DNA of 30,714 bases, taken from an uncultured Chloroflexota bacterium. Lineage in GTDB: Bacteria > Chloroflexota > Limnocylindria > Limnocylindrales > CSP1-4. Position numbers and translations under genes: made by a program. The number at the start of each line of letters is the position of its first letter. Position 1 is the first letter of the stretch. The notes below the pieces were generated by a model. The model had not been told where the DNA came from, made no database searches, and saw only the letters and a list, made by a program, of their open reading frames with translations. Below, piece by piece: positions 1-7,547 of the stretch. Where the stretch lies: positions 1-30,714 of the forward strand of contig CAIYQJ010000410.1 in the NCBI GenBank assembly GCA_903928275.1. The letters run 5' to 3'.

Positions 1-1
1 C

Positions 2-757
2 TCGGTCGACTCGCGCCGGGCCCTCGTGCTCCACGATCGTCAGCTCGTCGTCGACCTCATCCAGCTGACCCTGAACCACGGCCTGTTCGTCGTGCGGGCG
101 GCAGCCAGCCTCGACGAGGCGACCGTCATCCTCGACGACTGGCAGCCGGACATGGTCGTGATCGACATGGACCACGACGACAGCACGGCGCTGCTCGAGC
201 GGATCGGCGCGCCCGGCCTGCTCCAGAGGCGGGCGACGCCGGCCCTCGGCCTCACCCGCCGGGGCGACCTGTCCACCAAGCTCCGCGCATTCGACCTCGG
301 GGTCGACGACATCCTCACGATGCCGTTCTCCCCGGAGGAGCTCCTGGCTCGCGCGATCGTCATCACGCGTCGCGCGACCGGCGAGGACCGGCCGATCGTC
401 CCCACGATCAGGATCGGCGAGATCGAGATCGACATCCTCGCCCGCGAGGTCCGCGCCGGGCGCTCGGTCATCCACCTGTCCAGCATCGAGCAGAGCCTCC
501 TCTACCTGCTCGCGAGCCGGGCCGGCCACGTCGTGTCGCGCGACGACATCCTCGACGCGGTCTGGGGCACCGACTTCGTCGCCGAGAGCAACATCGTCGA
601 CCGCCACATCCGGAGCCTGCGCATCAAGCTGCAGGACGACTACCGGCACCCGCGCTTCATCAGCACCGTCCCCGGCCGCGGCTACCGGTTCATCCCGACC
701 TTCTCGAACGCGGGGTGGGGCGGCGAGAAGGTCGTCGACGAGGATCGGCCGGACTAG
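2..757 (+). CDS. OmpR/PhoB-family response regulator with degenerate receiver (5' end outside window)
   Basis: DNA-binding response regulator with a receiver domain followed by a winged-helix Trans_reg_C domain. A GTG at position 26 could serve as a start, but the frame is open to the window edge. The first receiver strand (RALVL, then HD) begins upstream of that GTG, so the true start most likely lies outside. The C-terminal half is well conserved (LSSIEQSLLYLLASRAGHVV, DAVWG, the helix NIVDRHIRSLRIKL, and the wing GRGYRF). The receiver keeps the phospho-acceptor Asp (PDMVVID) and a Thr at the end of strand 4 (LGLT). The usual acidic pair after strand 1 is His-Asp, and the invariant Lys of the K-P-F motif is Met (TMPFSPEELLAR). 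DNA binding looks intact, while classical phosphorylation control is doubtful. It is convergent with the next gene, and no partner kinase is visible. Confidence 0.88.
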   Translation, partial: SVDSRRALVLHDRQLVVDLIQLTLNHGLFVVRAAASLDEATVILDDWQPDMVVIDMDHDDSTALLERIGAPGLLQRRATPALGLTRRGDLSTKLRAFDLGVDDILTMPFSPEELLARAIVITRRATGEDRPIVPTIRIGEIEIDILAREVRAGRSVIHLSSIEQSLLYLLASRAGHVVSRDDILDAVWGTDFVAESNIVDRHIRSLRIKLQDDYRHPRFISTVPGRGYRFIPTFSNAGWGGEKVVDEDRPD

Positions 758-778
758 GCTCGCGGTCCCGCCCGGACG

Positions 779-1102
779 CTATCCGGCGCGAGGGCCAGGC
801 GTGGTCAGCTGCTCCGTCCCCGCCTCGATGGCGGCGGTCTGGGCCTCGATGGCGGAGGTCTGCGCGTCCGCGAGCGCCGCGGTCTGGGCCGTGATGGCGG
901 CGGTCTGCGCGTCGAGCGCCCTGACGACCCGCATGCGGTTCTCGTCACCGTGGTAGCTGCTCACCACGATGAGCGCCCAGATGGCGGCGATGGGCCACCC
1001 GATGAGCGTGATCATGAGGACGAGGTTCAGGACCCCCTGGAGCCGCTTCCCCATCGTGAAGAACGCGACGGGCGGGACGATGATCGCGAGCGCATAGCGC
1101 AT
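779..1102 (-). CDS. Pmp3/YqaE (UPF0057)-like small membrane protein with repetitive tail
   Basis: A 107-residue protein. Residues 1-45 form two hydrophobic segments of the Pmp3/YqaE proteolipid type (YALAIIVPPVAFFTMGK, then LIGWPIAAIWALIVV). Members of that family are small stress-associated inner-membrane proteins. The ATG at 1102 is chosen because AAGGAG sits 6 nt upstream; a start at 1141 is open but lacks a comparable site. Unlike the usual ~50-residue proteins, it carries a C-terminal tail of near-repeats (AQTAAIT, AQTAALAD, AQTSAIE, AQTAAIE), probably an Ala/Gln-rich helix or coiled coil on one membrane face. It is divergent from the YggT-like gene, with two copies of a 15-bp palindrome between them. 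The exact role is unknown. Confidence 0.82.
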   Translation of the reverse strand: MRYALAIIVPPVAFFTMGKRLQGVLNLVLMITLIGWPIAAIWALIVVSSYHGDENRMRVVRALDAQTAAITAQTAALADAQTSAIEAQTAAIEAGTEQLTTPGPRAG

Positions 1103-1170
1103 CCGGTGCTCCTTCGGCGGTCCGTGGACGATCCGCCGCATCGATCGTGCGCCTCGTGTCCGGGTCGACG

Positions 1171-1185
1171 ATGACGGCGCGTCAT
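1171..1185. promoter_or_regulatory. Palindrome copy 1, ATGACG-N3-CGTCAT (candidate operator)
   Basis: A perfect 6+6 inverted repeat with a GCG spacer, extendable by one more base pair on each side. The same arms recur at 1254-1268 in the same divergent spacer. Two identical palindromes between two divergently transcribed membrane-protein genes suggest a dimeric regulator acting on both. The regulator is not identified. Confidence 0.5.
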
Positions 1186-1253
1186 CCCCGGCGGCGGCAG
1201 ATGGGGGGCGCCACCGCCCGAGTCCCGATGCCGCCGGGCGGCGGGGGCGCTCT

Positions 1254-1268
1254 ATGACGCCCCGTCAT
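1254..1268. promoter_or_regulatory. Palindrome copy 2, ATGACG-N3-CGTCAT (candidate operator)
   Basis: The second perfect copy of the palindrome, with a CCC spacer and arms identical to 1171-1185. It lies 55 bp upstream of the YggT-like start codon. The spacer differs while the arms are preserved, which argues for selection on the arms. The two centres are 83 bp apart. Confidence 0.5.
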
Positions 1269-1323
1269 GACGCTGGTCCGCGCCTGGCACACAGTCGGTC
1301 CACGTACCGAAGAAGTGGGGTCC

Positions 1324-1752
1324 ATGGCCGTCCAGTCCGGAACACCCGTCGTCACCGAAGCACCCGTCGTCACCCAGGTGGCCCCCGCGTCCACCCTCGC
1401 TCCGAGGCCGGACTACACGGCCGCGGGTTCGCACGCGAGGACCGGGCCCATCGGCGGCGGCCAGCTCGTCCGCCGCCTGATCATCCTGGGCTTCGGCCTC
1501 ATCCAGCTCGTCATCGCCCTGCGGTTGATCCTCGTGCTGATCGACGCCCGCACCGCGAACACGCTCGTGTCGGCCGTCATGAACGTCAGCCAGGTCTTCG
1601 TCGCGCCGTTCAACGGGATCCTCAGCACGGATGCCCTCGCGTCGAGCGGCTCGACGATCGATGTCGCGGCGATCGTCGCCCTCATCGGCTGGACGATCCT
1701 TGAGGCCGTCATCCTCTGGGCCGTCGGCATCTTCCGGCGCGAGCCCGCCTGA
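1324..1752 (+). CDS. YggT-family integral membrane protein
   Basis: A 142-residue protein. About 45 N-terminal residues are polar and rich in Pro, Thr and Val. Two hydrophobic segments follow: one around residues 49-73 (LVRRLIILGFGLIQLVIALR), and one near the C terminus (VALIGWTILEAVILWAVGIF). The order and the R-L-I-L motif after the first segment fit the YggT family, which is linked to membrane and osmotic stress and to cell-division loci. The family is usually about 90-190 residues. The start at 1324 is preferred over an open ATG at 1267 because a purine-rich GAAGAAGTGGGG stretch precedes it, and because the upstream residues overlap the palindrome. It probably shares regulation with the divergent Pmp3-like gene. 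Confidence 0.78.
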   Translation: MAVQSGTPVVTEAPVVTQVAPASTLAPRPDYTAAGSHARTGPIGGGQLVRRLIILGFGLIQLVIALRLILVLIDARTANTLVSAVMNVSQVFVAPFNGILSTDALASSGSTIDVAAIVALIGWTILEAVILWAVGIFRREPA

Positions 1753-1850
1753 CCCACCTCTGCGATCGATCCGCTGCGAACGCTGCGGGTCGGCAGTGCG
1801 CGTCCCGCAGCCGGCAGGGCCGAGCTGCACCACTGGAAGGAAACGACTCG

Positions 1851-2126
1851 ATGGGGATCATCGCCTGGATCGTGCTCGGCGCCATCGCCGGGTTCATCGC
1901 CACCTTCATCATGGGCTCGCGTGAGGGCCTGATCATGATGGTCATCCTCGGCATCGTCGGCGCCGTCGTCGGCGGCTTCATCGCTGGGACCGTGCTCGGC
2001 ATCGCCGACATCACCGGCTTCAACCTCACGAGCCTCGTCGTCGCCGTCTTCGGCGCCATCGTCGTCATCTTCGTCGCGCGGCTGGCGATGGGCTCCGGCG
2101 GCCGTCTGAGCTCCCGGCGGAGCTGA
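1851..2126 (+). CDS. GlsB/YeaQ/YmgE-family stress-response membrane protein
   Basis: A 91-residue, very hydrophobic protein with three predicted membrane segments and the glycine-rich pattern of the transglycosylase-associated (YeaQ/YmgE/GlsB) family: IIAWIVLGAIAGFIA at the start, GIVGAVVGGFIAGTVLG in the middle, and SLVVAVFGAIVVIFVAR at the end. Family members are small envelope stress proteins; no enzymatic activity is established for them. A purine-rich GGAAGGAAACG lies just upstream of the ATG. It follows the YggT-like gene by about 100 bp and is followed after 2 bp by another small membrane protein, so the three may be co-transcribed. Confidence 0.85.
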   Translation: MGIIAWIVLGAIAGFIATFIMGSREGLIMMVILGIVGAVVGGFIAGTVLGIADITGFNLTSLVVAVFGAIVVIFVARLAMGSGGRLSSRRS

Positions 2127-2128
2127 CC

Positions 2129-2329
2129 ATGGCCGTGGTGTCAGCGAGGAGTCGGGCGACCGCCGTGAACGACGCCCGACTCGGGGCGAGCGTCGCCGAG
2201 ACGTTCGATTGGCCGGTGTCGTCGCGGGCACTCCACCGGCATGAGCTCGACGTGCTGGGACTCCTCCTCGCGATCACCGGGATCGTCCTGCTGCTCGCGG
2301 TGACGCTCGGCAGACAGCCGATCGCCTGA
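2129..2329 (+). CDS. Small single-pass membrane protein, unknown
   Basis: A 66-residue predicted protein that I do not recognise. About 42 polar N-terminal residues are followed by one strong membrane helix (LDVLGLLLAITGIVLLLAVT) and a short tail. It starts 2 bp after the GlsB-like stop, and GGAG lies 8 nt upstream of the ATG, within the preceding gene's last codons. This supports coupled translation with that gene. It is convergent with rpiB, with only 15 bp between the two stop codons. It is called real on context and the membrane helix; a chance reading frame cannot be excluded. Confidence 0.55.
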   Translation: MAVVSARSRATAVNDARLGASVAETFDWPVSSRALHRHELDVLGLLLAITGIVLLLAVTLGRQPIA

Positions 2330-2344
2330 CGGGGCGACCGCGAC

Positions 2345-2806
2345 TCAGCTCCGTTCCGACTCCTTTGCTTCGATCGCGAGGATCTTCCCGAGCCTGCGGA
2401 CGTGGCGCGGCTCACCGCTGAAGTGCGCCCCGAGGAAGGCGCGGGCGCAGGCGTCGGCCAGCTCGATCCCCACGACGCGCCCCCCGAGGCACAGGACGTT
2501 CAGGTCGTCGTGCTCGACGCCCTGCCGCGCCGAGTACGTGTCGTGGCAGACGGCGGCGCGGACTCCGACGATCTTGCTCGCGGCGACCGACGCGCCCACG
2601 CCGCTCCCGCACACGAGGATGCCGCGATCCACGAGGCCGTCCCGCACCGCATGTCCGATGCGCACGGCGAAGTCGGGGTAGTCGTCGTCCGTGTCCGAGC
2701 CGTCGCCGCCGAGGTCGAGCAGCTCGTGCCCCGCGTCCGCGAGGCGCTCGAGGAGCTCGTCCTTCATCGCCGCTCCGGCGTGGTCGGCGGCGAGACCGAT
2801 GCGCAT
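2345..2806 (-). CDS. rpiB: Ribose-5-phosphate isomerase B
   Basis: RpiB interconverts ribose 5-phosphate and ribulose 5-phosphate in the non-oxidative pentose phosphate pathway; the same family includes allose-6-phosphate isomerases. The length of 153 residues is typical. The N terminus MRIGLAADHAG gives the Asp8-His9 pair. The anion-hole loop is CGSGVG with catalytic Cys66, His88 lies in CHDTYSA, and His99 lies in EHDDLNVL; Cys66 and His99 match the E. coli RpiB numbering. The gene starts 13 bp after the tkt stop on the same strand, so the two are almost certainly co-transcribed. Some LacAB/RpiB relatives use other sugar phosphates, but pairing with transketolase favours ribose 5-phosphate. 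Confidence 0.93.
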   Translation of the reverse strand: MRIGLAADHAGAAMKDELLERLADAGHELLDLGGDGSDTDDDYPDFAVRIGHAVRDGLVDRGILVCGSGVGASVAASKIVGVRAAVCHDTYSARQGVEHDDLNVLCLGGRVVGIELADACARAFLGAHFSGEPRHVRRLGKILAIEAKESERS

Positions 2807-2819
2807 GGTCCGGCCGTCC

Positions 2820-4907
2820 TCAGCGTCGACGCGCGGGGTCGTGGTCGGCGGCCGTCGCCGGGAGCGGGACGCCGCCGCGGAGCTCGCCCCGCGTGACCGC
2901 TCGACCCACCTCCGTGAGCCGCTCGGCGGTGAAGCCGAACCGCTCCATGACCTCCGGGCCGGGTGCCGAGGTGCCGAAGCGATCGATGCCGACGATCGCG
3001 CCGAAGTCGCCCGCCCAGCGGTCCCACCCGAACGTCACGCCCGCTTCCACCGTCACCCGCGCCATGACGGCCGGCGGCAGCACCGCGTCGCGATACGCGG
3101 CGGCCTGGCGCTCGAACAGCTCCCAGCACGGCAGGCTCACGACGCGCGCGCGGATCCCCTCCGCCGCGAGCGCCTGCGCGGCCTCGACGGCGACGTGGAC
3201 CTCCGACCCGGTCGCGACGTACACGAGGTCCGGCAGCGCCGACCCGCCGCCGGTCGCGGGCGGCTCGTCGTGGACGACGTACCCGCCGTGTGCGACCCCG
3301 GCCATCGCCCGCTCCGCGGTCGTCGGGAGCGTGGGGACCTTCTGGCGGGTGAGCGCGAGCGCGACCGGCCCGTCGTGCCGTGCCACCGCGGCTGCCCAGG
3401 CCGCGGACGTCTCGTTGCCGTCCGCGGGGCGGATGACCCACAGGCCCGGCATCGCGCGCAGCGCCGCCACCTGCTCCACCGGCTGGTGCGTGGGCCCGTC
3501 CTCGCCGAGGCCCACCGAGTCGTGGGTCCACACGTACACGACGTGGAGGCCCGCGAGGGCGGCGACCCGCACCGAGCCGCGCATGTAGTCGCTGAAGGTG
3601 AGGAACGTGGCAGCGTACGGGATGAACCCGCCGTGGTAGGCGATCCCGTTGACCACGCCGCCCATGCCGTGCTCGCGCACGCCGAAGCGCAGGTTGCGCC
3701 CGGCCTCGTCGGCCTCGAAGTCGTCGGCGCCCTTCACGTCCGTCAGGTTCGATTCCGAGAGGTCTGCGGAGCCGCCGAACAGCTCCGGCAGCGGCCCGGC
3801 CAGCGCCGTGATCGCGTCGGCGCTCGCGTTGCGCGTCCCCATCGCGCTCCCGACCGGATGGACCGGCAGGGCGTCGCGCCAGGCCGCGGGCAGCCCGCTG
3901 TCGAGCCTCCGCTCCAGCTCCCGCGCTTCAGCCGGGAACGCGGCCCGATACGCCGCCATCCGGCGCTCCCACGCCCCGATGAGCTCCTCGCCATACAGGA
4001 TCGCCCGCGACATGTAGCCCGCGACGTCGTCCGGGACGAAGAACCGCCGGTCGGGGTCCCAGCCGTACGCCTCCTTCGTCAGGCGGACCTCGTCCTCGCC
4101 GAGCGGCGAGCCGTGAGCCTTCTGGCTGTCCTGCTTGTGCGGCGACCCGAAGCCGATGTGCGTGCGGACGGCGACGAGGCTCGGCCGCGGGTCGGCCACG
4201 GCAGCGTGGACCGCCGCCTCGATCGCGGCGAGGTCGTTGCCGTCGTCCACGCGGCTCGTGTGCCACCCGTACGCGGCGAACCGCGCGAGGACGTCCTCGC
4301 TCCAGGCCATGGCTGTTGGGCCGTCGAGCTGGATCCGGTTGTCGTCCCAGAGGTACACGACCCGGCCGAGCCGCAGGTGGCCGGCGAGCGACGCCGCCTC
4401 CGACGAGATCCCCTCCTGGAGGTCACCGTCGCTCACGATCCCGTACACGCGATGGTCCACGACCGGGTGGCCGTCGCGGTCGAACTCCGCGGCGAGGCGG
4501 CGCTCGGCGATCGCCATGCCGATCCCGTTCGCAAAGCCCTGCCCGAGGGGGCCGGTGGTGGCCTCCACGCCCGGCGTCAGGCCCCACTCCGGGTGTCCGG
4601 GGGTCAGCGAGCCCCACTGCCGGAACCGCTCGAGCTGCGCGAGCGGGAGGTCGTACCCGGTGAGGTGGAGGAGGGCATAGAGGAGCGCGCTCGCGTGCCC
4701 GGCGGACAGCACGAACCGGTCGCGGTCCGGCCAGTCGGGATGGTTGGGTGCGTGCCGGAGGAACCGCGTCCACAGGACGTACGCCATCGGAGCCATCCCC
4801 ATCGGCGCGCCGGGGTGCCCGGAGTTCGCCTGCTGGACCGTGTCGATCGCGAGGGTCCGGATCGTGCCGACCGCGAGGCGGTCGAGCTGCTCCTCGGTGA
4901 GTGCCAT
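2820..4907 (-). CDS. tkt: Transketolase
   Basis: A thiamine-diphosphate enzyme moving two-carbon ketol units between sugar phosphates in the cytosol. The 695 residues cover the full transketolase: the N-terminal ThDP domain, the central pyrimidine-binding domain and the C-terminal domain. Visible landmarks are His31 (NSGHPGAPMG), His71 (SAGHAS), GPLGQGFANGIGMA near 119-132, the ThDP/Mg motif near 159-190, the REHGMGG motif with the catalytic Glu, and HDSVGLGEDGPTHQPVEQ. The ThDP motif reads SDGDLQEG instead of the common GDG...EG. The ATG at 4907 has GGAG 10 nt upstream. A promoter-like -10 (TAGAAT) lies about 95 bp upstream. rpiB follows 13 bp downstream, forming a pentose phosphate operon. 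Confidence 0.96.
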   Translation of the reverse strand: MALTEEQLDRLAVGTIRTLAIDTVQQANSGHPGAPMGMAPMAYVLWTRFLRHAPNHPDWPDRDRFVLSAGHASALLYALLHLTGYDLPLAQLERFRQWGSLTPGHPEWGLTPGVEATTGPLGQGFANGIGMAIAERRLAAEFDRDGHPVVDHRVYGIVSDGDLQEGISSEAASLAGHLRLGRVVYLWDDNRIQLDGPTAMAWSEDVLARFAAYGWHTSRVDDGNDLAAIEAAVHAAVADPRPSLVAVRTHIGFGSPHKQDSQKAHGSPLGEDEVRLTKEAYGWDPDRRFFVPDDVAGYMSRAILYGEELIGAWERRMAAYRAAFPAEARELERRLDSGLPAAWRDALPVHPVGSAMGTRNASADAITALAGPLPELFGGSADLSESNLTDVKGADDFEADEAGRNLRFGVREHGMGGVVNGIAYHGGFIPYAATFLTFSDYMRGSVRVAALAGLHVVYVWTHDSVGLGEDGPTHQPVEQVAALRAMPGLWVIRPADGNETSAAWAAAVARHDGPVALALTRQKVPTLPTTAERAMAGVAHGGYVVHDEPPATGGGSALPDLVYVATGSEVHVAVEAAQALAAEGIRARVVSLPCWELFERQAAAYRDAVLPPAVMARVTVEAGVTFGWDRWAGDFGAIVGIDRFGTSAPGPEVMERFGFTAERLTEVGRAVTRGELRGGVPLPATAADHDPARRR

Positions 4908-5003
4908 GCGGTGCGCGCTCCGATGTGGCCGACGGGCAGGTCACCCCGGCGCCGGTACGTGGCCGATTGGGGGGCGCGCGCGGGGCGCGCAGGCCCGGAC
5001 CCC

Positions 5004-5030
5004 ATTCTAGATCCCGGAGGGTCCCGGCAA
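5004..5030 (-). promoter_or_regulatory. Candidate sigma70-type promoter for tkt-rpiB
   Basis: On the minus strand, TTGCCG at 5030-5025 is followed 15 bp later by TAGAAT at 5009-5004. The -10 box is a good match; the spacing is short. Initiation near 4997 would give a leader of roughly 90 nt. The rest of the 4908-5193 spacer is GC-rich, and I see no other clear signal in it apart from a weak TACGGT near 5073 that could serve the cupin gene. Confidence 0.4.
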
Positions 5031-5193
5031 GCCTCGCGCGTCCGGGCGGGTCGCGCACCCGCCCGCGTCGGTGTACGGTGCCACGAGGGCCGGGCCTTCC
5101 GGCCGCACCCGCAGCATCGCCATCGGGACCCGCGGTGCGGTGGGCGAGCCGTCCTCGTCCTGACCACGAGTCCCGGCACGGGGGAGTGACCGG

Positions 5194-5577
5194 ATGCCGT
5201 TCGTCGCGGAAGGCGGATCCATCGAGCTTCCGTTCCTCGACCTCGGGCCTCTCGCCGGCGAGCATGGTCCGCCGCCCTGGCGCGCCTGCCTCGTCGGCAC
5301 GCCGGCGCTGCGCGTCCTGCTCCTCTGCTGGCCGGGCGGCTTTGCCACCGTGCCGCACGTCCATCCGGCCGCCGAGGAGATCTTCCTCGTGATCGGCGGT
5401 CGAGCGCTGTTCACCATCGGCGACGAGCCGGAACGCGAGGTGGGCCCCGGCGCGTTCATGTTCGCGAGACGCGGGATCCGCCATGCGATCCGCGTCCCGG
5501 ACGGCGAGCCGCTCCTGCTTCTCGCCTCGGTCGCGCCGAACGAGGACCGGCCCGACGAGACCGTCGAGTCCGCGTGA
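5194..5577 (+). CDS. Cupin-domain protein (single small cupin)
   Basis: A 127-residue one-domain beta-barrel of the Cupin_2 type. Motif 1 is PHVHPAAEEIFLVIGG, with two His and a Glu as metal ligands. Motif 2 is GPGAFMFARRGIRHAI, with the fourth (His) ligand. Members of this family include sugar isomerases, dioxygenases and sensor domains, so the activity cannot be named from sequence. The ATG has GGGAG about 8 nt upstream. The SMP-30-like gene follows after 13 bp, suggesting co-transcription and a role in handling a sugar acid or lactone; this is inference from context. Confidence 0.8.
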   Translation: MPFVAEGGSIELPFLDLGPLAGEHGPPPWRACLVGTPALRVLLLCWPGGFATVPHVHPAAEEIFLVIGGRALFTIGDEPEREVGPGAFMFARRGIRHAIRVPDGEPLLLLASVAPNEDRPDETVESA

Positions 5578-5590
5578 GCCTCCGAACGTG

Positions 5591-6481
5591 ATGTCGACGG
5601 AGGGCCAGGCGACGCTCGAGCTCGTCGTGGACGCCCGCGCCACGGTGGGCGAGGGCCCGGTCTGGGACGCCGCGCGCGGCGTCCTCTGGTGGGTGGACAT
5701 CGCTGCCGGCCTCGTCCATCGGTTCGACCCGCGGAACGGGTCGGACCGCACGCTGCCGGTCGGCTCCGAGGTCGGCGCCGTGGCCCTCCGCCCCGACGGG
5801 ACGCTGCTGGTCGCCCTCGCCAACGGCCTGGCCGTGCTCGACCCCGGCACGGGGCGCGTCGAGAGCCGCGTCCGATTCGCACCCGCTGCCGGTCGTCCGC
5901 TCCGCAGCAACGACGGGAAGTGCGACCCGGCGGGCAGGTTCTGGGTGGGTCGGATGGCCGCCGACGGTGCCGCGGGCGCCGGCTCCCTCCTGCGCGTCGA
6001 TCCCGACCACCTCGTGGTCACGCGCATGGCGGGGCTGGCCATCCCCAACGGCCTTGGCTGGAGCCTCGACGGACGGCTGATGTACTTCCTCGACTCCGCG
6101 TGGTGCGAGGTGCGCGAGTACCCGTACGACGTGGCCACCGGCACGATGGGCGAGGGCCGCACGCTCGTGCGCTTCCCCGATGACGGGAGCGTCCCCGACG
6201 GCCTGACCGTGGACGCCGAGGGTCACGTGTGGGTGGCACGCTGGGGCGCGGGGTGCGTCGTCCGGGTCGCCCCCGACGGGGAGGTCGTCGGCCGCGTGGA
6301 CCTGCCCGTCTCGCAGGTGTCGAGTTGCACGTTCGGCGGCGAGGATCTCGGCGACCTCTACATCACGACCGCCCGCGAGGATCTCGAGCCCGCCGACCTC
6401 GCGCGCGAGCCGCTCGCCGGCGGGCTCTTCCGGTGCCGCCCCGGCGTGCACGGTCTGCTCCCGGTCCCGTTCGGGGCGTGA
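5591..6481 (+). CDS. SMP-30/gluconolactonase-family protein
   Basis: A six-bladed beta-propeller hydrolase of the SMP-30/regucalcin/LRE family, typically a metal-dependent lactonase acting on aldonolactones. The 296 residues match the family length. Ligand and active-site motifs are present: Glu21 in GEGPVWD, the SNDGKCDPAGRFWVG blade, IPNGLGWS (Asn ligand), and PDGLTVDAEGHVWVA (Asp ligand). The ATG at 5591 is chosen because the family N terminus (ELVVDARATVGEGP) begins right after it; a GTG lies one codon earlier and the frame is open to 5483 within the cupin gene. The ribosome-binding site is weak, consistent with coupling to the cupin 13 bp upstream. Likely substrate: a sugar lactone, unspecified. 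Confidence 0.87.
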   Translation: MSTEGQATLELVVDARATVGEGPVWDAARGVLWWVDIAAGLVHRFDPRNGSDRTLPVGSEVGAVALRPDGTLLVALANGLAVLDPGTGRVESRVRFAPAAGRPLRSNDGKCDPAGRFWVGRMAADGAAGAGSLLRVDPDHLVVTRMAGLAIPNGLGWSLDGRLMYFLDSAWCEVREYPYDVATGTMGEGRTLVRFPDDGSVPDGLTVDAEGHVWVARWGAGCVVRVAPDGEVVGRVDLPVSQVSSCTFGGEDLGDLYITTAREDLEPADLAREPLAGGLFRCRPGVHGLLPVPFGA

Positions 6482-6540
6482 CCGACGCTCGCCGCCGGTC
6501 GCGGGACGCGGCGCACACCGCATGCTCGATGCCGTCGCGC

Positions 6541-6549
6541 TGATAGGCT
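6541..6549 (+). promoter_or_regulatory. Candidate extended -10 promoter upstream of the dehydrogenase gene
   Basis: TGATAGGCT is an extended -10 (TGn + TAGGCT) in the 142-bp gap after the SMP-30 gene, with initiation expected near 6556 and a leader of about 70 nt. No recognisable -35 lies 17 bp upstream, as is common for extended -10 promoters. Confidence 0.35.
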
Positions 6550-6623
6550 GGGGGCGTCCTCTCCCCGACGACCGCCATCCACGCTTGCACGCGGTCACGC
6601 CGCCCGTACCGAAAGGTCACCCC

Positions 6624-7547
6624 ATGGAGACGAAACCCTCGATCGGCTTCATCGGCCTCGGGATCATGGGTCGCCCGATGGCGCGCAACCTGCTGCGCGC
6701 CGGGTACCCGCTCGTCGTCCACGACGTGGACCGCACCGGCGTCGACGCGCTCGTCGCCGAGGGCGCGACCGCGGGGACGACACCACGGGGCGTGGCAGCG
6801 GCGACCGACGTCCTCGTGACGATGCTCCCGGATTCGCCCCAGGTGCGCGAGGTCTACCTCGGCCCCGACGGCGCCCTCGAGGCGATCCGCCCCGGATGGC
6901 TCGCGATCGACATGAGCTCGATCGCGCCCGCCACAGCGCGCGATCTCGCGGGACGGGCAGCGGCCGGCGGGGCGGAGATCCTCGACGCCCCCGTGAGCGG
7001 CGGCGACAAGGGCGCGATCGCGGGGACCCTCTCGATCATGGTCGGGGGCACCGCGGCCGGGTTCGCGGGCGCCCTCCCCATCCTGTCGGCGATGGGCAAG
7101 ACGATCGTCCACGTGGGGCCCGCGGGCGCTGGGCAGGTCGTCAAGGTCTGCAACCAGGTCGTCGTCGCGGTCGTGATCGAGGCGGTCTCCGAGGCGCTCC
7201 TGCTCGGTGCCAAGGCAGGCGTGGACCCCGGACGCATCGCCGACGTGCTCCAGGGCGGCCTGGCGGCCACGAAGGTCCTCGAGCTCCGGCGCGAGAACAT
7301 GCTCACGGGGCACTTCGACCCCGGGTTCCGCATCCGTCTCCACCAGAAGGACCTGAAGAACGCGATGGAGCTCGGCGGCGAGACGCAGGTCGCCCTGCCG
7401 GCCGCGGCTCTCGTCGAGCAGCTCATGCGGGCCGCGGCCGCAGCCGGTCGCGCCGATTACGATCACTCGGGCCTGCTCACCGTCCTCGAGGACCTCGCGG
7501 GCTTCCGGGTCTGCGACGCGACGCTGGGGGACGGAGGGGTCGCGTGA
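6624..7547 (+). CDS. NAD(P)-dependent beta-hydroxyacid dehydrogenase (HIBADH/GarR type)
   Basis: A 307-residue member of the 3-hydroxyisobutyrate dehydrogenase / tartronate semialdehyde reductase family. The N-terminal Rossmann fold has the glycine motif GFIGLGIMGRPMARNLL (residues 8-24). The substrate-binding signature is DAPVSGGDKGA near 121-131. The catalytic Lys174 lies in GAGQVVKVCNQ, and the C-terminal all-helical domain has HFDPGFRIRLHQKDLKNA. The start at 6624 follows GAAAGG and the conserved N terminus; the frame is open back to 6522. It is followed without a gap by a transaldolase remnant (GTGA overlap), so it heads a unit that also includes the PfkB kinase. Substrate could be a tartronate semialdehyde, hydroxyisobutyrate or a sugar-derived hydroxyacid; sequence alone does not decide. 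Confidence 0.88.
   Translation: METKPSIGFIGLGIMGRPMARNLLRAGYPLVVHDVDRTGVDALVAEGATAGTTPRGVAAATDVLVTMLPDSPQVREVYLGPDGALEAIRPGWLAIDMSSIAPATARDLAGRAAAGGAEILDAPVSGGDKGAIAGTLSIMVGGTAAGFAGALPILSAMGKTIVHVGPAGAGQVVKVCNQVVVAVVIEAVSEALLLGAKAGVDPGRIADVLQGGLAATKVLELRRENMLTGHFDPGFRIRLHQKDLKNAMELGGETQVALPAAALVEQLMRAAAAAGRADYDHSGLLTVLEDLAGFRVCDATLGDGGVA

Noticed and set aside
759..792. Bidirectional terminator between the response regulator and Pmp3-like gene
   Set aside because: CCGGA-CGCTA-TCCGG and CTCGCG/CGCGAG pairs exist but are short and overlap a stop codon; not strong enough to list.
2691..5189. 832-residue plus-strand open frame opposite tkt
   Set aside because: It lies antisense to a clear transketolase, has Arg/His/Val-rich low-complexity composition, and shows no family motif. 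High-GC third positions create such shadows.
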